Source of the DNA: AC-37 sp036389835
GTDB taxonomy: Bacteria > Actinomycetota > Thermoleophilia > Solirubrobacterales > Thermoleophilaceae
Assembly: GCA_036389835.1 (NCBI GenBank)
Contig: DASVWC010000015.1
Span: forward strand, 1-64,000
DNA: 64,000 nucleotides
Reading direction: 5' to 3'
Shown here: positions 33,275-41,433 of the stretch, piece by piece
Layout of the letters: every line of letters begins with the position of its first letter
How positions within the stretch are numbered: the stretch's first letter is position 1
Program-made: the position numbers and the translations under genes
Notes under the pieces: generated by a model
What the model saw: the letters and a program-made list of their open reading frames with translations, nothing else
Databases searched by the model: none
What the model was told of the DNA's origin: nothing

Positions 33275-34573
33275 CTACGCGGCCTGAGCGAGCGGCGCGT
33301 AGGAGCTGGTCGCGTGGGCGATCGCCTCGCCCGTGATCTCCACCAGCTCCCGCAGCTCGGCCGGCCGGATCGAGAGCGGCGGCATCAGGATCACCACGTC
33401 CCCGAGCGGCCGCACGATCGCGCCCAGGCGCCGCGCCTCCAGCGTGACCTGGTGCCCCATGCGCGCCTCGAGCGGGAACTCGCCCAGCTCGATCCCGACC
33501 ATGAAGCCGCGGCGGCGCACCTCGGCGACCGCCGGCAGCGCGGCAACCGGCTCGAGCAGGCGGCCGAGCAGCTCGCACTTGGGCCGCAGGACATCGAGCG
33601 TGCGCTCCTGCTCGAAGAGCCGCAGGTTGGCGAGGGCCGCGGCGCAGGCGAGCGGGTTGCCCGTGTACGTGTGGCCGTGGAAGAACGTGCGGAACTCCTC
33701 GAACTCGCCGAGGAAGCCCTCGTAGATGCGCTCGCTGGCGAGGGTGGCGGCGAGCGGCATGTAGCCGCCCGTCAGCCCCTTCGCGACGCAGAGGAGGTCG
33801 GGACTGACGCCCTCGTGCTCGCACGCGAACATCCGTCCCGTGCGCCCGAAACCGGTTGCGACCTCGTCGCAGATCAGAAGCACGCCGTGGCGGTCGCACA
33901 GCTCGCGCACGTCGCGCAGGTAGCCCTCGGGATGGATCAGCATCCCGGCCGCGCCCTGCACGAGCGGCTCCATGATCACGGCCGCCACCTCGTCGCCGTG
34001 CTCGGCCAGCACGCGCTCCATGTCGGCCGCGTCGCCCGGCTCGGCGCGCAGCGCGTCGAACAGCAGCGGCCGGTACATCGAGTGGAACAGGTCGATCCCG
34101 CCCACCGAGACCGAGCCGATCGTGTCGCCGTGGTACGACATCCGCAGGCAGACGAAGCGCTTGCGCCGCGCGTGCTCGCCGCCCTGCTGCTGCCAGAACT
34201 GGAACGCCATCTTGAGCGCGATCTCGGTGGCGGTCGAGCCGCTGTCCGAGTAGAAGACGCGCGCGAGCCCGTCCGGCGCGATCTCGACGAGCCGCTTGGC
34301 CAGCTCGACCGCGGTGGGGTGCGAGAGGCCGAGCATCGTGCTGTGGGCGACCCGGTCGAGCTGATCCTTGACGGCCATGTCGAGCACGGGGTGGCGGTGG
34401 CCGTGGACGTTGCACCAGAGCGACGAGACGCCGTCGAGGTAGCGGCGTCCGGCGCTGTCGTAGAGGTAGACGCCGTCGGCGCGCTCGATGGTGGGCGCGT
34501 CCTCGTGCTCCCACCCGCGCTGCTGGGTGAACGGGTGCCAGAGGAAGCGGCGGTCGTCGGCCGCGATGCTCAC
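33275..34573 (-). CDS. bioA: Adenosylmethionine-8-amino-7-oxononanoate aminotransferase
   Basis: 432 residues, fold-type I PLP enzyme. It converts 7-keto-8-aminopelargonate (KAPA) to 7,8-diaminopelargonate (DAPA) with SAM as the amino donor. The N-terminal WHPFTQQRGW, SLWCNVHGHRHP and the Schiff-base Lys in CVAKGLTGGYMPLAAT are BioA hallmarks. It is separated from bioBFD by the CocE-like, redoxin and related genes. The start is GTG 34573 with a -10 box 6 nt upstream; its promoter is back to back with that of the hydrolase gene. Confidence 0.95.
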   Translation of the reverse strand: MSIAADDRRFLWHPFTQQRGWEHEDAPTIERADGVYLYDSAGRRYLDGVSSLWCNVHGHRHPVLDMAVKDQLDRVAHSTMLGLSHPTAVELAKRLVEIAPDGLARVFYSDSGSTATEIALKMAFQFWQQQGGEHARRKRFVCLRMSYHGDTIGSVSVGGIDLFHSMYRPLLFDALRAEPGDAADMERVLAEHGDEVAAVIMEPLVQGAAGMLIHPEGYLRDVRELCDRHGVLLICDEVATGFGRTGRMFACEHEGVSPDLLCVAKGLTGGYMPLAATLASERIYEGFLGEFEEFRTFFHGHTYTGNPLACAAALANLRLFEQERTLDVLRPKCELLGRLLEPVAALPAVAEVRRRGFMVGIELGEFPLEARMGHQVTLEARRLGAIVRPLGDVVILMPPLSIRPAELRELVEITGEAIAHATSSYAPLAQAA

Positions 34574-34579
34574 GGCGCC

Positions 34580-34585
34580 AAGGTA
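34580..34585 (-). promoter_or_regulatory. -10 element TACCTT, likely leaderless promoter of bioA
   Basis: On the minus strand TACCTT ends 6 nt before GTG 34573. Confidence 0.5.
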
Positions 34586-34610
34586 CTTGCGCGTGGAGAC
34601 GGAACCGCTC

Positions 34611-34616
34611 TAGAGT
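34611..34616 (+). promoter_or_regulatory. -10 element TAGAGT, likely leaderless promoter of the CocE-like gene
   Basis: TAGAGT ends 7 nt before ATG 34624. Confidence 0.5.
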
Positions 34617-34623
34617 TGCGCCG

Positions 34624-36444
34624 ATGAGGCGCGTCGCCAGCCTCGCGGCCCTGCTCGCACTCGCATCGCCCGCCGCCGCCTCCGCCTCGCCGGACGCGCC
34701 CTTCGGCCACGCCTGCACCGCCCAGAACGGCGTCCGCTTCTGTCCGACCGCGAGCGACGAGCAGCGCGTTCCCTCGTTCGACGGCCTGCCGATGGACGTC
34801 GACGTGACGCTCCCGGCCGGCGGCACGGCTCCGTACCCGACGATCATCATGCTGCACGGCTTCCCGGGCAAGAAGGAGGACTTCGAGTCCGCCTCCCCGG
34901 AGGGCACAAGCAGCCACACCTACCACTGGAACAACACGTTCTACGCGCAGCAGGGCTACGCGGTGGTGAACGCGTCGAGCCGCGGCTTCGGCCGCTCGTG
35001 CGGGGTGGCGGAGTCGCGCACCGCGCCCGCCTGCGACCGCGGCTGGTTCCACCCCGTCGCCGACCAGCGCTACGAGGTCCACGACTACCAGCACCTGCTC
35101 GGGCTGCTGGTGGACGAGGGCGTGACCGATCCCGACGCGATCGGCGTGACCGGGACGAGCATGGGCGGCGGCGGCACGATGCAGCTCGCCTTCCTCCGCG
35201 ACAAGATCCGCAAGGTCGACGGCACGCTCGCGCCGTGGACCAGCCCGGCCGGCAAGCCGATGAGCGTGTCGGCGGCGTACCCGCGCTGGGGGATCTCGGA
35301 CCTCGTCTACTCGCTGGTCCCCAACGGGCGGGCGCTCGACTACGCGATCCCCGTCAAGCCGGAGAGCCGCAGCCCGATCGGGGTGACCAAGGCGAGCGTG
35401 CTGAACCTGCTCGGTGCCGGCGGCCGCTTCGGCTTCACCGCTCCCGAGGGCGTCGACCCGACCGCGGACCTCACCGGCTGGCTCAAGCTCCTGAACGCCG
35501 GCGAGCCGTACCGGACCGACGCGGCCGCGCTGGTCGACCAGGTGCTCGCCTACAAGAGCGCGACCGGCATCTCCGGTGCGCCGCCCACGCCGTTGCTGAT
35601 GCTGGTCGGCTGGACCGACCCCGTGTTCCCGCCGATCGAGGCAATCCGGCCGTACAACCGCCTGCGCGCCGCCACCAATGACGCCGCCGAGGTGACCCTG
35701 CAGATCGGCGACGTCGGCCACTTCACCGGCGGCAACCCGATCGAGCAGTACAGGGTGTTCAACGACGACGCGCTGCCCTTCTTCGACCGCCACCTCAAGG
35801 GCCAGGGGCCCGCGCTGCCGCTCGGCGCGGTCACGGCATTCCTCCAGGGCTGCCCGAGGGGCACCGCGGGCAGCGCTCCGATCTTCGCGTCGAGCTACTC
35901 GAAGCTCGCGCGCGGCTCGCTCGTGATCACCTCGCGCGGCGGGCGGGTGACCTCGAGCGGCGGCAGCGCCCGCTCGGCGGCCGCCGCCGACCCGGGCCAG
36001 AACCCCAACCGCTGCCTCGAGGTGCAGGGCGGCTCCGCCAAGGGGACGACCCTGCTGCGGCGCACCTCGCCCGGGTTCACGATGCTCGGGCTCCCGCGGG
36101 TCGTCGCTACGGTCGAGACGAAGGGCGAGTTCGGGCAGCTCGACGCCATCCTCTGGGAGGTCACGGGCAGCCGCGAGAAGCGCAGGCAGCGGATCGTGGA
36201 CTTCGGCGTCTACCGCCTCACCCGCAACCAGAAGGGCAGGATCGTCTTCCAGCTCCACGGGAACGGCTACCGCTTCCGGAAGGGATCCGAGATCAAGCTC
36301 GAGCTGCGCGGGCGCACCCCGAACCTGTACCGGCCGTCGAACGGCTCGTTCAGCGTCCGGCTCTCGGACGTGTCGGTCGAGATCCCGACGCGCGACAAGC
36401 CGAGCCGGTCGAAGGGCATCGACCGGCGCCCGCCCGCGCCGTAG
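34624..36444 (+). CDS. Exported CocE/NonD-like alpha/beta hydrolase
   Basis: 606 residues with a signal peptide (about 1-20, ending ASASP). The S15/CocE hydrolase core has the oxyanion region MLHGFPGKKEDFES, the nucleophile Ser in GTSMGGGG, a late Asp in GWTDPVFPP and the catalytic-type His in DVGHFTGG. A C-terminal jelly-roll domain (about 430-590) completes the X-Pro-peptidase-like architecture. It probably hydrolyses an ester or acyl-peptide bond outside the cell. Its 3' end faces the redoxin gene across a hairpin. Confidence 0.88.
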   Translation: MRRVASLAALLALASPAAASASPDAPFGHACTAQNGVRFCPTASDEQRVPSFDGLPMDVDVTLPAGGTAPYPTIIMLHGFPGKKEDFESASPEGTSSHTYHWNNTFYAQQGYAVVNASSRGFGRSCGVAESRTAPACDRGWFHPVADQRYEVHDYQHLLGLLVDEGVTDPDAIGVTGTSMGGGGTMQLAFLRDKIRKVDGTLAPWTSPAGKPMSVSAAYPRWGISDLVYSLVPNGRALDYAIPVKPESRSPIGVTKASVLNLLGAGGRFGFTAPEGVDPTADLTGWLKLLNAGEPYRTDAAALVDQVLAYKSATGISGAPPTPLLMLVGWTDPVFPPIEAIRPYNRLRAATNDAAEVTLQIGDVGHFTGGNPIEQYRVFNDDALPFFDRHLKGQGPALPLGAVTAFLQGCPRGTAGSAPIFASSYSKLARGSLVITSRGGRVTSSGGSARSAAAADPGQNPNRCLEVQGGSAKGTTLLRRTSPGFTMLGLPRVVATVETKGEFGQLDAILWEVTGSREKRRQRIVDFGVYRLTRNQKGRIVFQLHGNGYRFRKGSEIKLELRGRTPNLYRPSNGSFSVRLSDVSVEIPTRDKPSRSKGIDRRPPAP

Positions 36445-36470
36445 GCCGCGCGCGCCGGGCCACGCGCGGC
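36445..36470. terminator. Hairpin between convergent CocE-like and redoxin genes
   Basis: GCCGCGCG (36445-36452) pairs with CGCGCGGC (36463-36470) across a 10-nt loop immediately after the CocE-like stop. No T-tract is present. Confidence 0.4.
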
Positions 36471-36496
36471 TCGCGCCAGGACGCTCGCGGCCAGCG

Positions 36497-37051
36497 CTAG
36501 GCCGCGCGCAGCGCGGCGATCGCCGCCGCGAGGTCCGGCACCTCGCCCGCGTGCCCGGGCAGGTGCGACCAGCGCACCACACCGTCCGCGTCCACCGCGA
36601 ACGTGCCCGCCCGCTGCCAGCGCGTGCCGGCTGGGTGACGGTTGCGGATCCCGGCGCGCGCGAGCCGCGCCACCTCGGTCATCGAGCGGCGGCCGGCGAA
36701 GTGGCCGAGGCTGGTGCGGCCGAGACCCCAGTTCGCGTAGTGCACGCGCCCGTCGTCGATCAAGACGCGCACGGCGTCCATGCCGCCCACGGCGTCGCAC
36801 CAGCGGGCGGTGGCCTGGGTCGGGGCGTGGCTCACCGCCACGAAGGCGATCTCCGGCTCGGCCGCGGCCGCCTCGTGGAGCATCCGCGCCGTGCTCTCCG
36901 CGAACGGGCAGCCGGTGTGGCGCAGGAACGCGACCACCGCCGGCCGGCCCGGCTCGAGCCCCGGGTCCGGCAGCTCGCGCGCCGGCTCACCCGGCGCCGG
37001 CGGCGCCGCGGCGGGGAGGGGCGGCGGTGGGAGGAACGTGCGGAGGTTCAG
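36497..37051 (-). CDS. Peroxiredoxin-like (AhpC/TSA) protein
   Basis: 184 residues if translation begins at CTG 37051, whose last two bases begin the bioD TGA (CTGA junction). No ATG or GTG lies near in frame before the thioredoxin fold. After a Pro/Ala-rich N-terminus the fold starts at PAVVAFLRHTGCPFAES, with a single Cys where peroxiredoxins have their peroxidatic Cys. It continues through VRVLIDDGRVHYANWGLG and ends with a helix. It is co-translated with bioD, but no direct biotin role is known. Confidence 0.75.
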   Translation of the reverse strand: MNLRTFLPPPPLPAAAPPAPGEPARELPDPGLEPGRPAVVAFLRHTGCPFAESTARMLHEAAAAEPEIAFVAVSHAPTQATARWCDAVGGMDAVRVLIDDGRVHYANWGLGRTSLGHFAGRRSMTEVARLARAGIRNRHPAGTRWQRAGTFAVDADGVVRWSHLPGHAGEVPDLAAAIAALRAA

Positions 37052-37722
37052 GTCAGCCAGTCTGCCACCGGGAGGTGCGCGGCGGCGTCCGTGAGGGCGT
37101 CCGGGGCGGTCGGGCCGAGCGTCAGGACGTCGACCGCGGCGAGTGAGGAGATCGTGTCGCGGTTCGACTGCTCGATCGCGCTCGGCTCCCCTGGCCAGGG
37201 CGTCATCACGACGGCCCTCGGGTCGAGCCCGGCCGCGCGGGCCGCCTCGACCGTCAGCAGCGTGTGGTTGATCGTGCCGAGCCCGGGCCGCGCGGCGATC
37301 ACGAGCGGCAGCCCCAGGTCCACCGCGAGGTCGCGCACGAGGTAGCCGGGCGTGATCGGGACCATCAGCCCGCCCACGCCCTCGCAGACGAGCGCGTCCG
37401 CCGCGGCTGCGGCCGCGCGCGCGCCGTCCACGAGCTCGCGCGGCTCGATCCGCTCTCCGGCCAGCTCGGCGGCGAGGTGCGGCGAGGCGGGCGGCCCGAA
37501 GCGCAGCGGCGCCACGGCGGCCGGCGACTGGCCGGCGCTGGCGGCGCCCGCGAGCAGCTCGTGGTCGGGCGGCCAGTCGCCCGGCGGGTCGTCGAGCCCG
37601 GTCACGACCGGCTTGAACGCGGCGACCCGCTCCCCGCCGGCCGCGAGCGCGGCGCAGAGCGCGGCGGCGAGGACGCTCTTGCCGACGCCGGTGTCCGTTC
37701 CGGTGACGAAGACGCCGCGCAT
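37048..37722 (-). CDS. bioD: Dethiobiotin synthetase
   Basis: 224 residues; forms the ureido ring of dethiobiotin from DAPA, CO2 and ATP. The P-loop is FVTGTDTGVGKSVLAAAL at the N-terminus, and EGVGGLMVPI is the second conserved motif. Transcription may depend on the 41-bp palindrome just upstream (37743-37783), because 67 nt separate it from bioF, unlike the tightly packed bioB-bioF junction. Confidence 0.95.
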   Translation of the reverse strand: MRGVFVTGTDTGVGKSVLAAALCAALAAGGERVAAFKPVVTGLDDPPGDWPPDHELLAGAASAGQSPAAVAPLRFGPPASPHLAAELAGERIEPRELVDGARAAAAAADALVCEGVGGLMVPITPGYLVRDLAVDLGLPLVIAARPGLGTINHTLLTVEAARAAGLDPRAVVMTPWPGEPSAIEQSNRDTISSLAAVDVLTLGPTAPDALTDAAAHLPVADWLT

Positions 37723-37742
37723 CAGGCGCCCCCGTCATCCCG

Positions 37743-37783
37743 TGGTCGACCTAACCCACCGTATATGTGGATTAGGTCGACCA
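37743..37783. promoter_or_regulatory. 41-bp palindrome between bioF and bioD
   Basis: TGGTCGACCTAA (37743-37754) and TTAGGTCGACCA (37772-37783) are perfect 12-bp inverted arms. Four more pairs (CCAC/GTGG) extend inward after one mismatch, leaving a 7-nt CGTATAT loop. AT-rich centre sequence on the minus strand could act as a -10 for bioD. It is either an operator for a biotin regulator or a strong RNA hairpin attenuating bioD. It does not match the BirA consensus I know. Confidence 0.65.
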
Positions 37784-37789
37784 GGTCGG

Positions 37790-39127
37790 TCAGGCGGCGT
37801 CGGCGAAGCCGTCGAAGACCTTGCCGGCGGCGCCGGTGGCGCCGGCCGCGCCGGCGGCGCCCGCGGCGGTGGAGCCCGCGGCGGCGGCTGCCCGCGCGGC
37901 CTGCCGCGGCCCGGTCCCCCATTCCCACATGGAGTCCCCCGACGGACGGTGCGCCGGTGCGGCGAGGGGGGTCGCACCGGCGCGCAGCGCGCTCGCCAGC
38001 ACGCTTGCCGCCCGTCGAAGCTCTGCCTCCGTGTGCGCGGCCATGACGGCCAGGCGCAGGCGGGAGGTGCCCTCGGGGACCGTCGGCGGCCGGATCGCCT
38101 GCGCGAAGACGCCGCGCTCGAGCGCGTGCTCGCAGGCGTCCATCGCGGCGCCGGCGTCGCCGACCACGAGGGGCACGATCTGGGTCTCGGACTCGCCGGG
38201 GCGCACGCCCTGCTCGGCGAGCGCGTCGCGCATCACGCGCGCGTTGCGCTGGAGCTTGCGCGCGCGGTCCGGCTGCTCGATCAGCAGATCGAGCGCCGCC
38301 ATGGCGCCGGCGACGGCCGGCGGCGGCAGCGCCGTGGAGAAGATCAGCGTGCGCGCCCGGTTGACCAGGAAGTCCGCCATCTCGCGCTCGCAGCACACGT
38401 ACGCGCCGTACGAGCCGAGCGCCTTGCCGAGCGTGCCGACGAGGATGTCGACCTCGTCCTCGAGGCCGGCGTCCGCCACCGCGCCGCGCCCGCCCGGCCC
38501 GAGGCAGCCGGTGCCGTGCGCCTCGTCGACCATCACGCGCGCGTCGTAGCGCTCGCCGAGCTCCACGATCTCCTCGAGCGGTGCGATGTCGCCGTCCATC
38601 GAGAAGACGCTGTCGGTCACGATCAGCGCGCCGCGCCCGGCGGCCTCCTGGAGCCCCCACTCGAGGTGGTCGGTGTCGCAGTGGTCGTAGACGAACGTGT
38701 CGGCCTTCGCGAGCCGGCAGCCGTCCACGATGCTCGCGTGGTTGAGCTCGTCGGAGAAGACGACCTCGCCCTCGCGCGCGAGCGCGGAGATCACCCCGGA
38801 GTTGGCGAGGTAGCCCGAGCCGAACAGCACCGCGGCCTCGTAGCCCTTGAAGGCGGCGAGCCGCTCCTCGAGGCGCCGGTGACAGGTCATGTTGCCCGAG
38901 ATCAGCCGCGACGCCCCGGCGCCGGCGCCCCAGCGCATCGCCGCCTCGGCGGCGGCCTCGCGCACGCGCGGGTGGTCGGCGAGGCCGAGGTAGTTGTTCG
39001 AGCTGAGCAGCAGCACTGGCTTGCCGTCGAGCAGCACGCGCGCGCCCTGCGGCCCCGACACCAGGCGCATGCGCCGGTGCAGCCCGCGCTCGCGCAGCTC
39101 GTCGAGGGCCGCCTCGATGTCGGTCAT
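37790..39127 (-). CDS. bioF: 8-amino-7-oxononanoate synthase with long C-terminal tail
   Basis: 445 residues, about 50-60 longer than usual. The alpha-oxoamine synthase core (1 to about 383) contains SSNNYLGLADHPRV, VMVDEAHGTGCLGPGG and the PLP Lys in GTLGKALGSYGAYV. The extra 62 residues are low-complexity and Ala/Gly-rich, ending AAGKVFDGFADAA. BioF condenses pimeloyl-thioester with alanine to make KAPA. ATG 39127 overlaps the bioB stop (ATGA). Confidence 0.95.
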   Translation of the reverse strand: MTDIEAALDELRERGLHRRMRLVSGPQGARVLLDGKPVLLLSSNNYLGLADHPRVREAAAEAAMRWGAGAGASRLISGNMTCHRRLEERLAAFKGYEAAVLFGSGYLANSGVISALAREGEVVFSDELNHASIVDGCRLAKADTFVYDHCDTDHLEWGLQEAAGRGALIVTDSVFSMDGDIAPLEEIVELGERYDARVMVDEAHGTGCLGPGGRGAVADAGLEDEVDILVGTLGKALGSYGAYVCCEREMADFLVNRARTLIFSTALPPPAVAGAMAALDLLIEQPDRARKLQRNARVMRDALAEQGVRPGESETQIVPLVVGDAGAAMDACEHALERGVFAQAIRPPTVPEGTSRLRLAVMAAHTEAELRRAASVLASALRAGATPLAAPAHRPSGDSMWEWGTGPRQAARAAAAAGSTAAGAAGAAGATGAAGKVFDGFADAA

Positions 39128-40302
39128 CAGGCTGCCTCCGCGTCCCGCGCCGGCACGGTCACGACGCTCGGGAAGGCGTTGGGCGCCCCGTCCGGGCGCG
39201 GCGGCACCGACGTCTTCTTGCGATGGCGGAGCTGGGTGGCCGGATCCCACATCGGCGCCTCGTCCTGGCGGTCGATCAGCCGGTCGACAGGCGTCCGCGG
39301 CGACTCGCCCTCGAGCCAGCCGCTGCGGTTGTCGGGCCGCGGGTTCGCGCCGTTGTCGGGCTGGCGCGCGGTGTTGAGGCCGAGCGACTCGAACATCGCG
39401 CGGTCGTCCTCGGGCTCCGAGCCGAGCGTGGTCAGGAAGTTGCCCATCATCACGCCGTTGAGGCCGGCCCTGACCGCGAGCGGCTCGAGCTCGCCGAGGT
39501 TCTCGACGCGCCCGCCGCAGAGGCGGAACAGCGCGTTCGGCAGGATCAGCCGGAAGATCGCGATCCACTTGACCGCCTCCCACGGGTCCATGTAGTCGCG
39601 GTCGCCGAACTTGGTCCCCGGGCGCGGGTTGAGCAGGTTGATCGGCACGCTCGTGGGGTCGACCTTCGCGAGCTGGAACGCCATCTCCACGCGCTGGGCG
39701 CGGCTCTCGCCGAGGTTGAGGATGCCGCCCACGCAGGTCTCGAGGCCGGCGTCGGCCACCGCGTCGATCGTGCGCAGGCGCCCCTCGTAGCGCACGGTCG
39801 AGGAGACCTCGGGGTAGTAGCTCTCGGCTGTCTCGACGTTGTGGTGGACCCGCTGGATGCCCACCTCCTTCAGCGCCCTCGCGCGCTCGCGCGAGATGTG
39901 GCCGATCGAGACGCAGCGCTTCAGGTTGGTGTGCTCGGCCACGAGCTTCGCGCCCTCGAGCACGTTCCTGAAGTCCTTCTTCGACAGCCCCTGCCCCTGG
40001 GTCACCATGCAGAAGCGGTGGGCGCCGGCCGCCTCCGCCGCGCGCGCGTGCTCGAGGATCTGCTCCGGCGACATCATCGCATGCATCGGCGTGTCCGCCT
40101 CCGCGTACTTCGACTGCGCGCAGAAGCCGCAGTCCTCGGCGCAGCCGCCCGACTTCGCGTTCACGAGCGAGCACATGTCGGTCGAGTCGCCGAAGTGCTC
40201 GAGCCGCGCCTGGAAGGCCCGGTCCACGAGGGCCTCGATCTCGGCGTGATCCTCTATCTCACCGAGGGCGAGCGCCTCGTCGTGCGTGATTAGCGGCGGC
40301 AA
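39127..40302 (-). CDS. bioB: Biotin synthase, radical SAM
   Basis: 391 residues from TTG 40302, which has a textbook AGGAGG 7 nt upstream; the frame extends further, but nothing supports an earlier start. The [4Fe-4S] cysteines are in GGCAEDCGFCAQSKYAEA (CxxxCxxC), with the second cluster and substrate motifs downstream (NHNVETAESYYPEV-like HHNVETAESYYPE). The C-terminus is about 40 residues longer than E. coli BioB and rich in Arg/Pro/Asp. It inserts sulphur into dethiobiotin. Confidence 0.96.
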   Translation of the reverse strand: MPPLITHDEALALGEIEDHAEIEALVDRAFQARLEHFGDSTDMCSLVNAKSGGCAEDCGFCAQSKYAEADTPMHAMMSPEQILEHARAAEAAGAHRFCMVTQGQGLSKKDFRNVLEGAKLVAEHTNLKRCVSIGHISRERARALKEVGIQRVHHNVETAESYYPEVSSTVRYEGRLRTIDAVADAGLETCVGGILNLGESRAQRVEMAFQLAKVDPTSVPINLLNPRPGTKFGDRDYMDPWEAVKWIAIFRLILPNALFRLCGGRVENLGELEPLAVRAGLNGVMMGNFLTTLGSEPEDDRAMFESLGLNTARQPDNGANPRPDNRSGWLEGESPRTPVDRLIDRQDEAPMWDPATQLRHRKKTSVPPRPDGAPNAFPSVVTVPARDAEAA

Positions 40303-40361
40303 CCTTTGACCTCCTCGTGGGGACGAGCAGGCCTCAAGGTAAAAGTGGGGTCGGACGCCCC
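40303..40361 (-). promoter_or_regulatory. bioB leader with hairpin next to the ribosome-binding site
   Basis: On the minus strand CTCGT-CCCC-ACGAG (40326-40313) forms a 5-bp hairpin whose 3' arm runs into the AGGAGG ribosome-binding site before TTG 40302. This could modulate bioB translation. The gap from the crotonase gene is 59 nt. Confidence 0.35.
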
Positions 40362-41186
40362 CTAGTGCCCGGACCAGCGCGGCGGTCGCTTCTCGGCGAA
40401 CGCCTGGATGCCCTCGTGGAAGTCCTCGGAGCGGAAGCACGCCTCGCGGAGCTCCACGAGCCGCCGCGCCTCGATCGCGGGGAGGTCGCCCGCGTGCGCC
40501 ACGAGCGTGCGGATGATCCGCTTGTTGCCGCGCAGCGACATCGGCGAGTTCTTGCCGATGTCGGCGGCCAGCCCGAGCGCCGTGGGCTCGAGCTCGTGCG
40601 CCTCCACGACCTGGTTCACGAGCCCCATCTCGTAGGCGCGCTCCGCGTCGACGTTGCGCCCGGTGTAGAAGAGCTCGCCGGTGTTGCCCACGCCGCAGAC
40701 GTCGATGAACTTGCGCAGCCCCGTGTACGAGTAGACGAGCCCGATCTTCGCCGGCGGCATCCCCAGCCGCACGCCGCGCGTGGCGACCCGGATGTCGCAG
40801 GTGACCGCGAGCTCGAGGCCGCCGCCGATCGCGTGGCCGTTGATCGCCGCGACCACGGGGTACGGGTACGCCTCGATCGCCTCCATCGCCTCCGTGAAGG
40901 GATGGGCCACCAGGCGCTCGGCCGCGTCCGAGAAGCCGTCGGCGGCGGACTCGGGGAAGTTGCCGATGTCGTAGCCGGCCGAGAAGACCGTGTCGGTGCC
41001 GGTGATCACCAGGCAGACCGCGTCGAGGTTGCGGACGGTGTCGGCGAGGGTGTCGAGGATCTCGTGGTCGAGGGCGCCGCGCTTCTCGGGGTTGGCGATG
41101 CGGATGCGGACGACGTTCGAGGTCGGCTCGTCGACGACGAGCTTGCCCGACGCGATCTCCGTGTACGACGAGCTACTCGAGGACAA
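40362..41186 (-). CDS. Enoyl-CoA hydratase/isomerase (crotonase) family protein
   Basis: 274 residues from TTG 41186, overlapping the biotinyl-protein end by 14 nt; no better start exists in frame. The oxyanion-hole segments TVFSAGYDIGNFPES and NGHAIGGGLELAVTCDIRVA are clear, and GMPPAKIGLVYSYTG follows. At the usual catalytic Glu positions the sequence has Gly/Pro-like residues, so its reaction (hydratase, isomerase or decarboxylase) is not fixed. The coupling to a biotinyl carrier suggests acyl-CoA carboxylation or decarboxylation chemistry. Confidence 0.9.
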   Translation of the reverse strand: MSSSSSSYTEIASGKLVVDEPTSNVVRIRIANPEKRGALDHEILDTLADTVRNLDAVCLVITGTDTVFSAGYDIGNFPESAADGFSDAAERLVAHPFTEAMEAIEAYPYPVVAAINGHAIGGGLELAVTCDIRVATRGVRLGMPPAKIGLVYSYTGLRKFIDVCGVGNTGELFYTGRNVDAERAYEMGLVNQVVEAHELEPTALGLAADIGKNSPMSLRGNKRIIRTLVAHAGDLPAIEARRLVELREACFRSEDFHEGIQAFAEKRPPRWSGH

Positions 41187-41385
41187 CGAGCGTGTCGCCC
41201 TCCGAGACGGACTGACCTTCCTCGCACTTGATCTCGGCCACGGTCCCGTCGTCCTCCGCCTCGACCGGCATCTCCATCTTCATCGACTCGAGGATGACCA
41301 GCGTGTCACCCTCCTCGACCGAATCGCCGACCTTGCACTCGACCTTCCAGACGGTGCCGGTGATGTGCGCTTCGACGTCGGGCAA
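41173..41385 (-). CDS. Biotinyl (biotin carboxyl carrier) domain protein, TB7.3-like
   Basis: 70 residues from TTG 41385 with AGGAGG 5 nt upstream. It is a stand-alone biotinyl domain: the modified Lys lies in ESMKMEMPV, and the flanking strands (VECKVGDSVEEGDTLVILE, then IKCEEGQSVSEGDTLVVLE) are the expected half-barrel repeats. It resembles the 71-residue mycobacterial biotinylated protein TB7.3, a partner of biotin-dependent carboxylases. It sits just upstream of the biotin genes and is co-translated with the crotonase. Confidence 0.9.
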   Translation of the reverse strand: MPDVEAHITGTVWKVECKVGDSVEEGDTLVILESMKMEMPVEAEDDGTVAEIKCEEGQSVSEGDTLVVLE

Positions 41386-41433
41386 CGGGTCCTCCTGGTC
41401 GCGGGTGCTTGCGGTCGGGCACGATAACCGGTC
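41386..41433. other. Divergent region between biotinyl protein and glycosyltransferase
   Basis: 48 nt. It holds the AGGAGG of the minus-strand gene and GATAAC (41424-41429) just before GTG 41434 on the plus strand, a possible but unusually close -10. Confidence 0.3.

Noticed and set aside
37743..37783. Identification of the bio palindrome as a BirA or BioQ operator
   Set aside because: The arms do not match the TTGTNAACC-type BirA consensus or the TGAAC-type BioQ site that I know, so the regulator is left open.
37790..40174. A long frame suggesting a BioB-BioF fusion
   Set aside because: The sequence upstream of bioF ATG 39127 in that frame is the shadow of bioB and has no BioB-like residues. 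The two genes overlap by ATGA instead.
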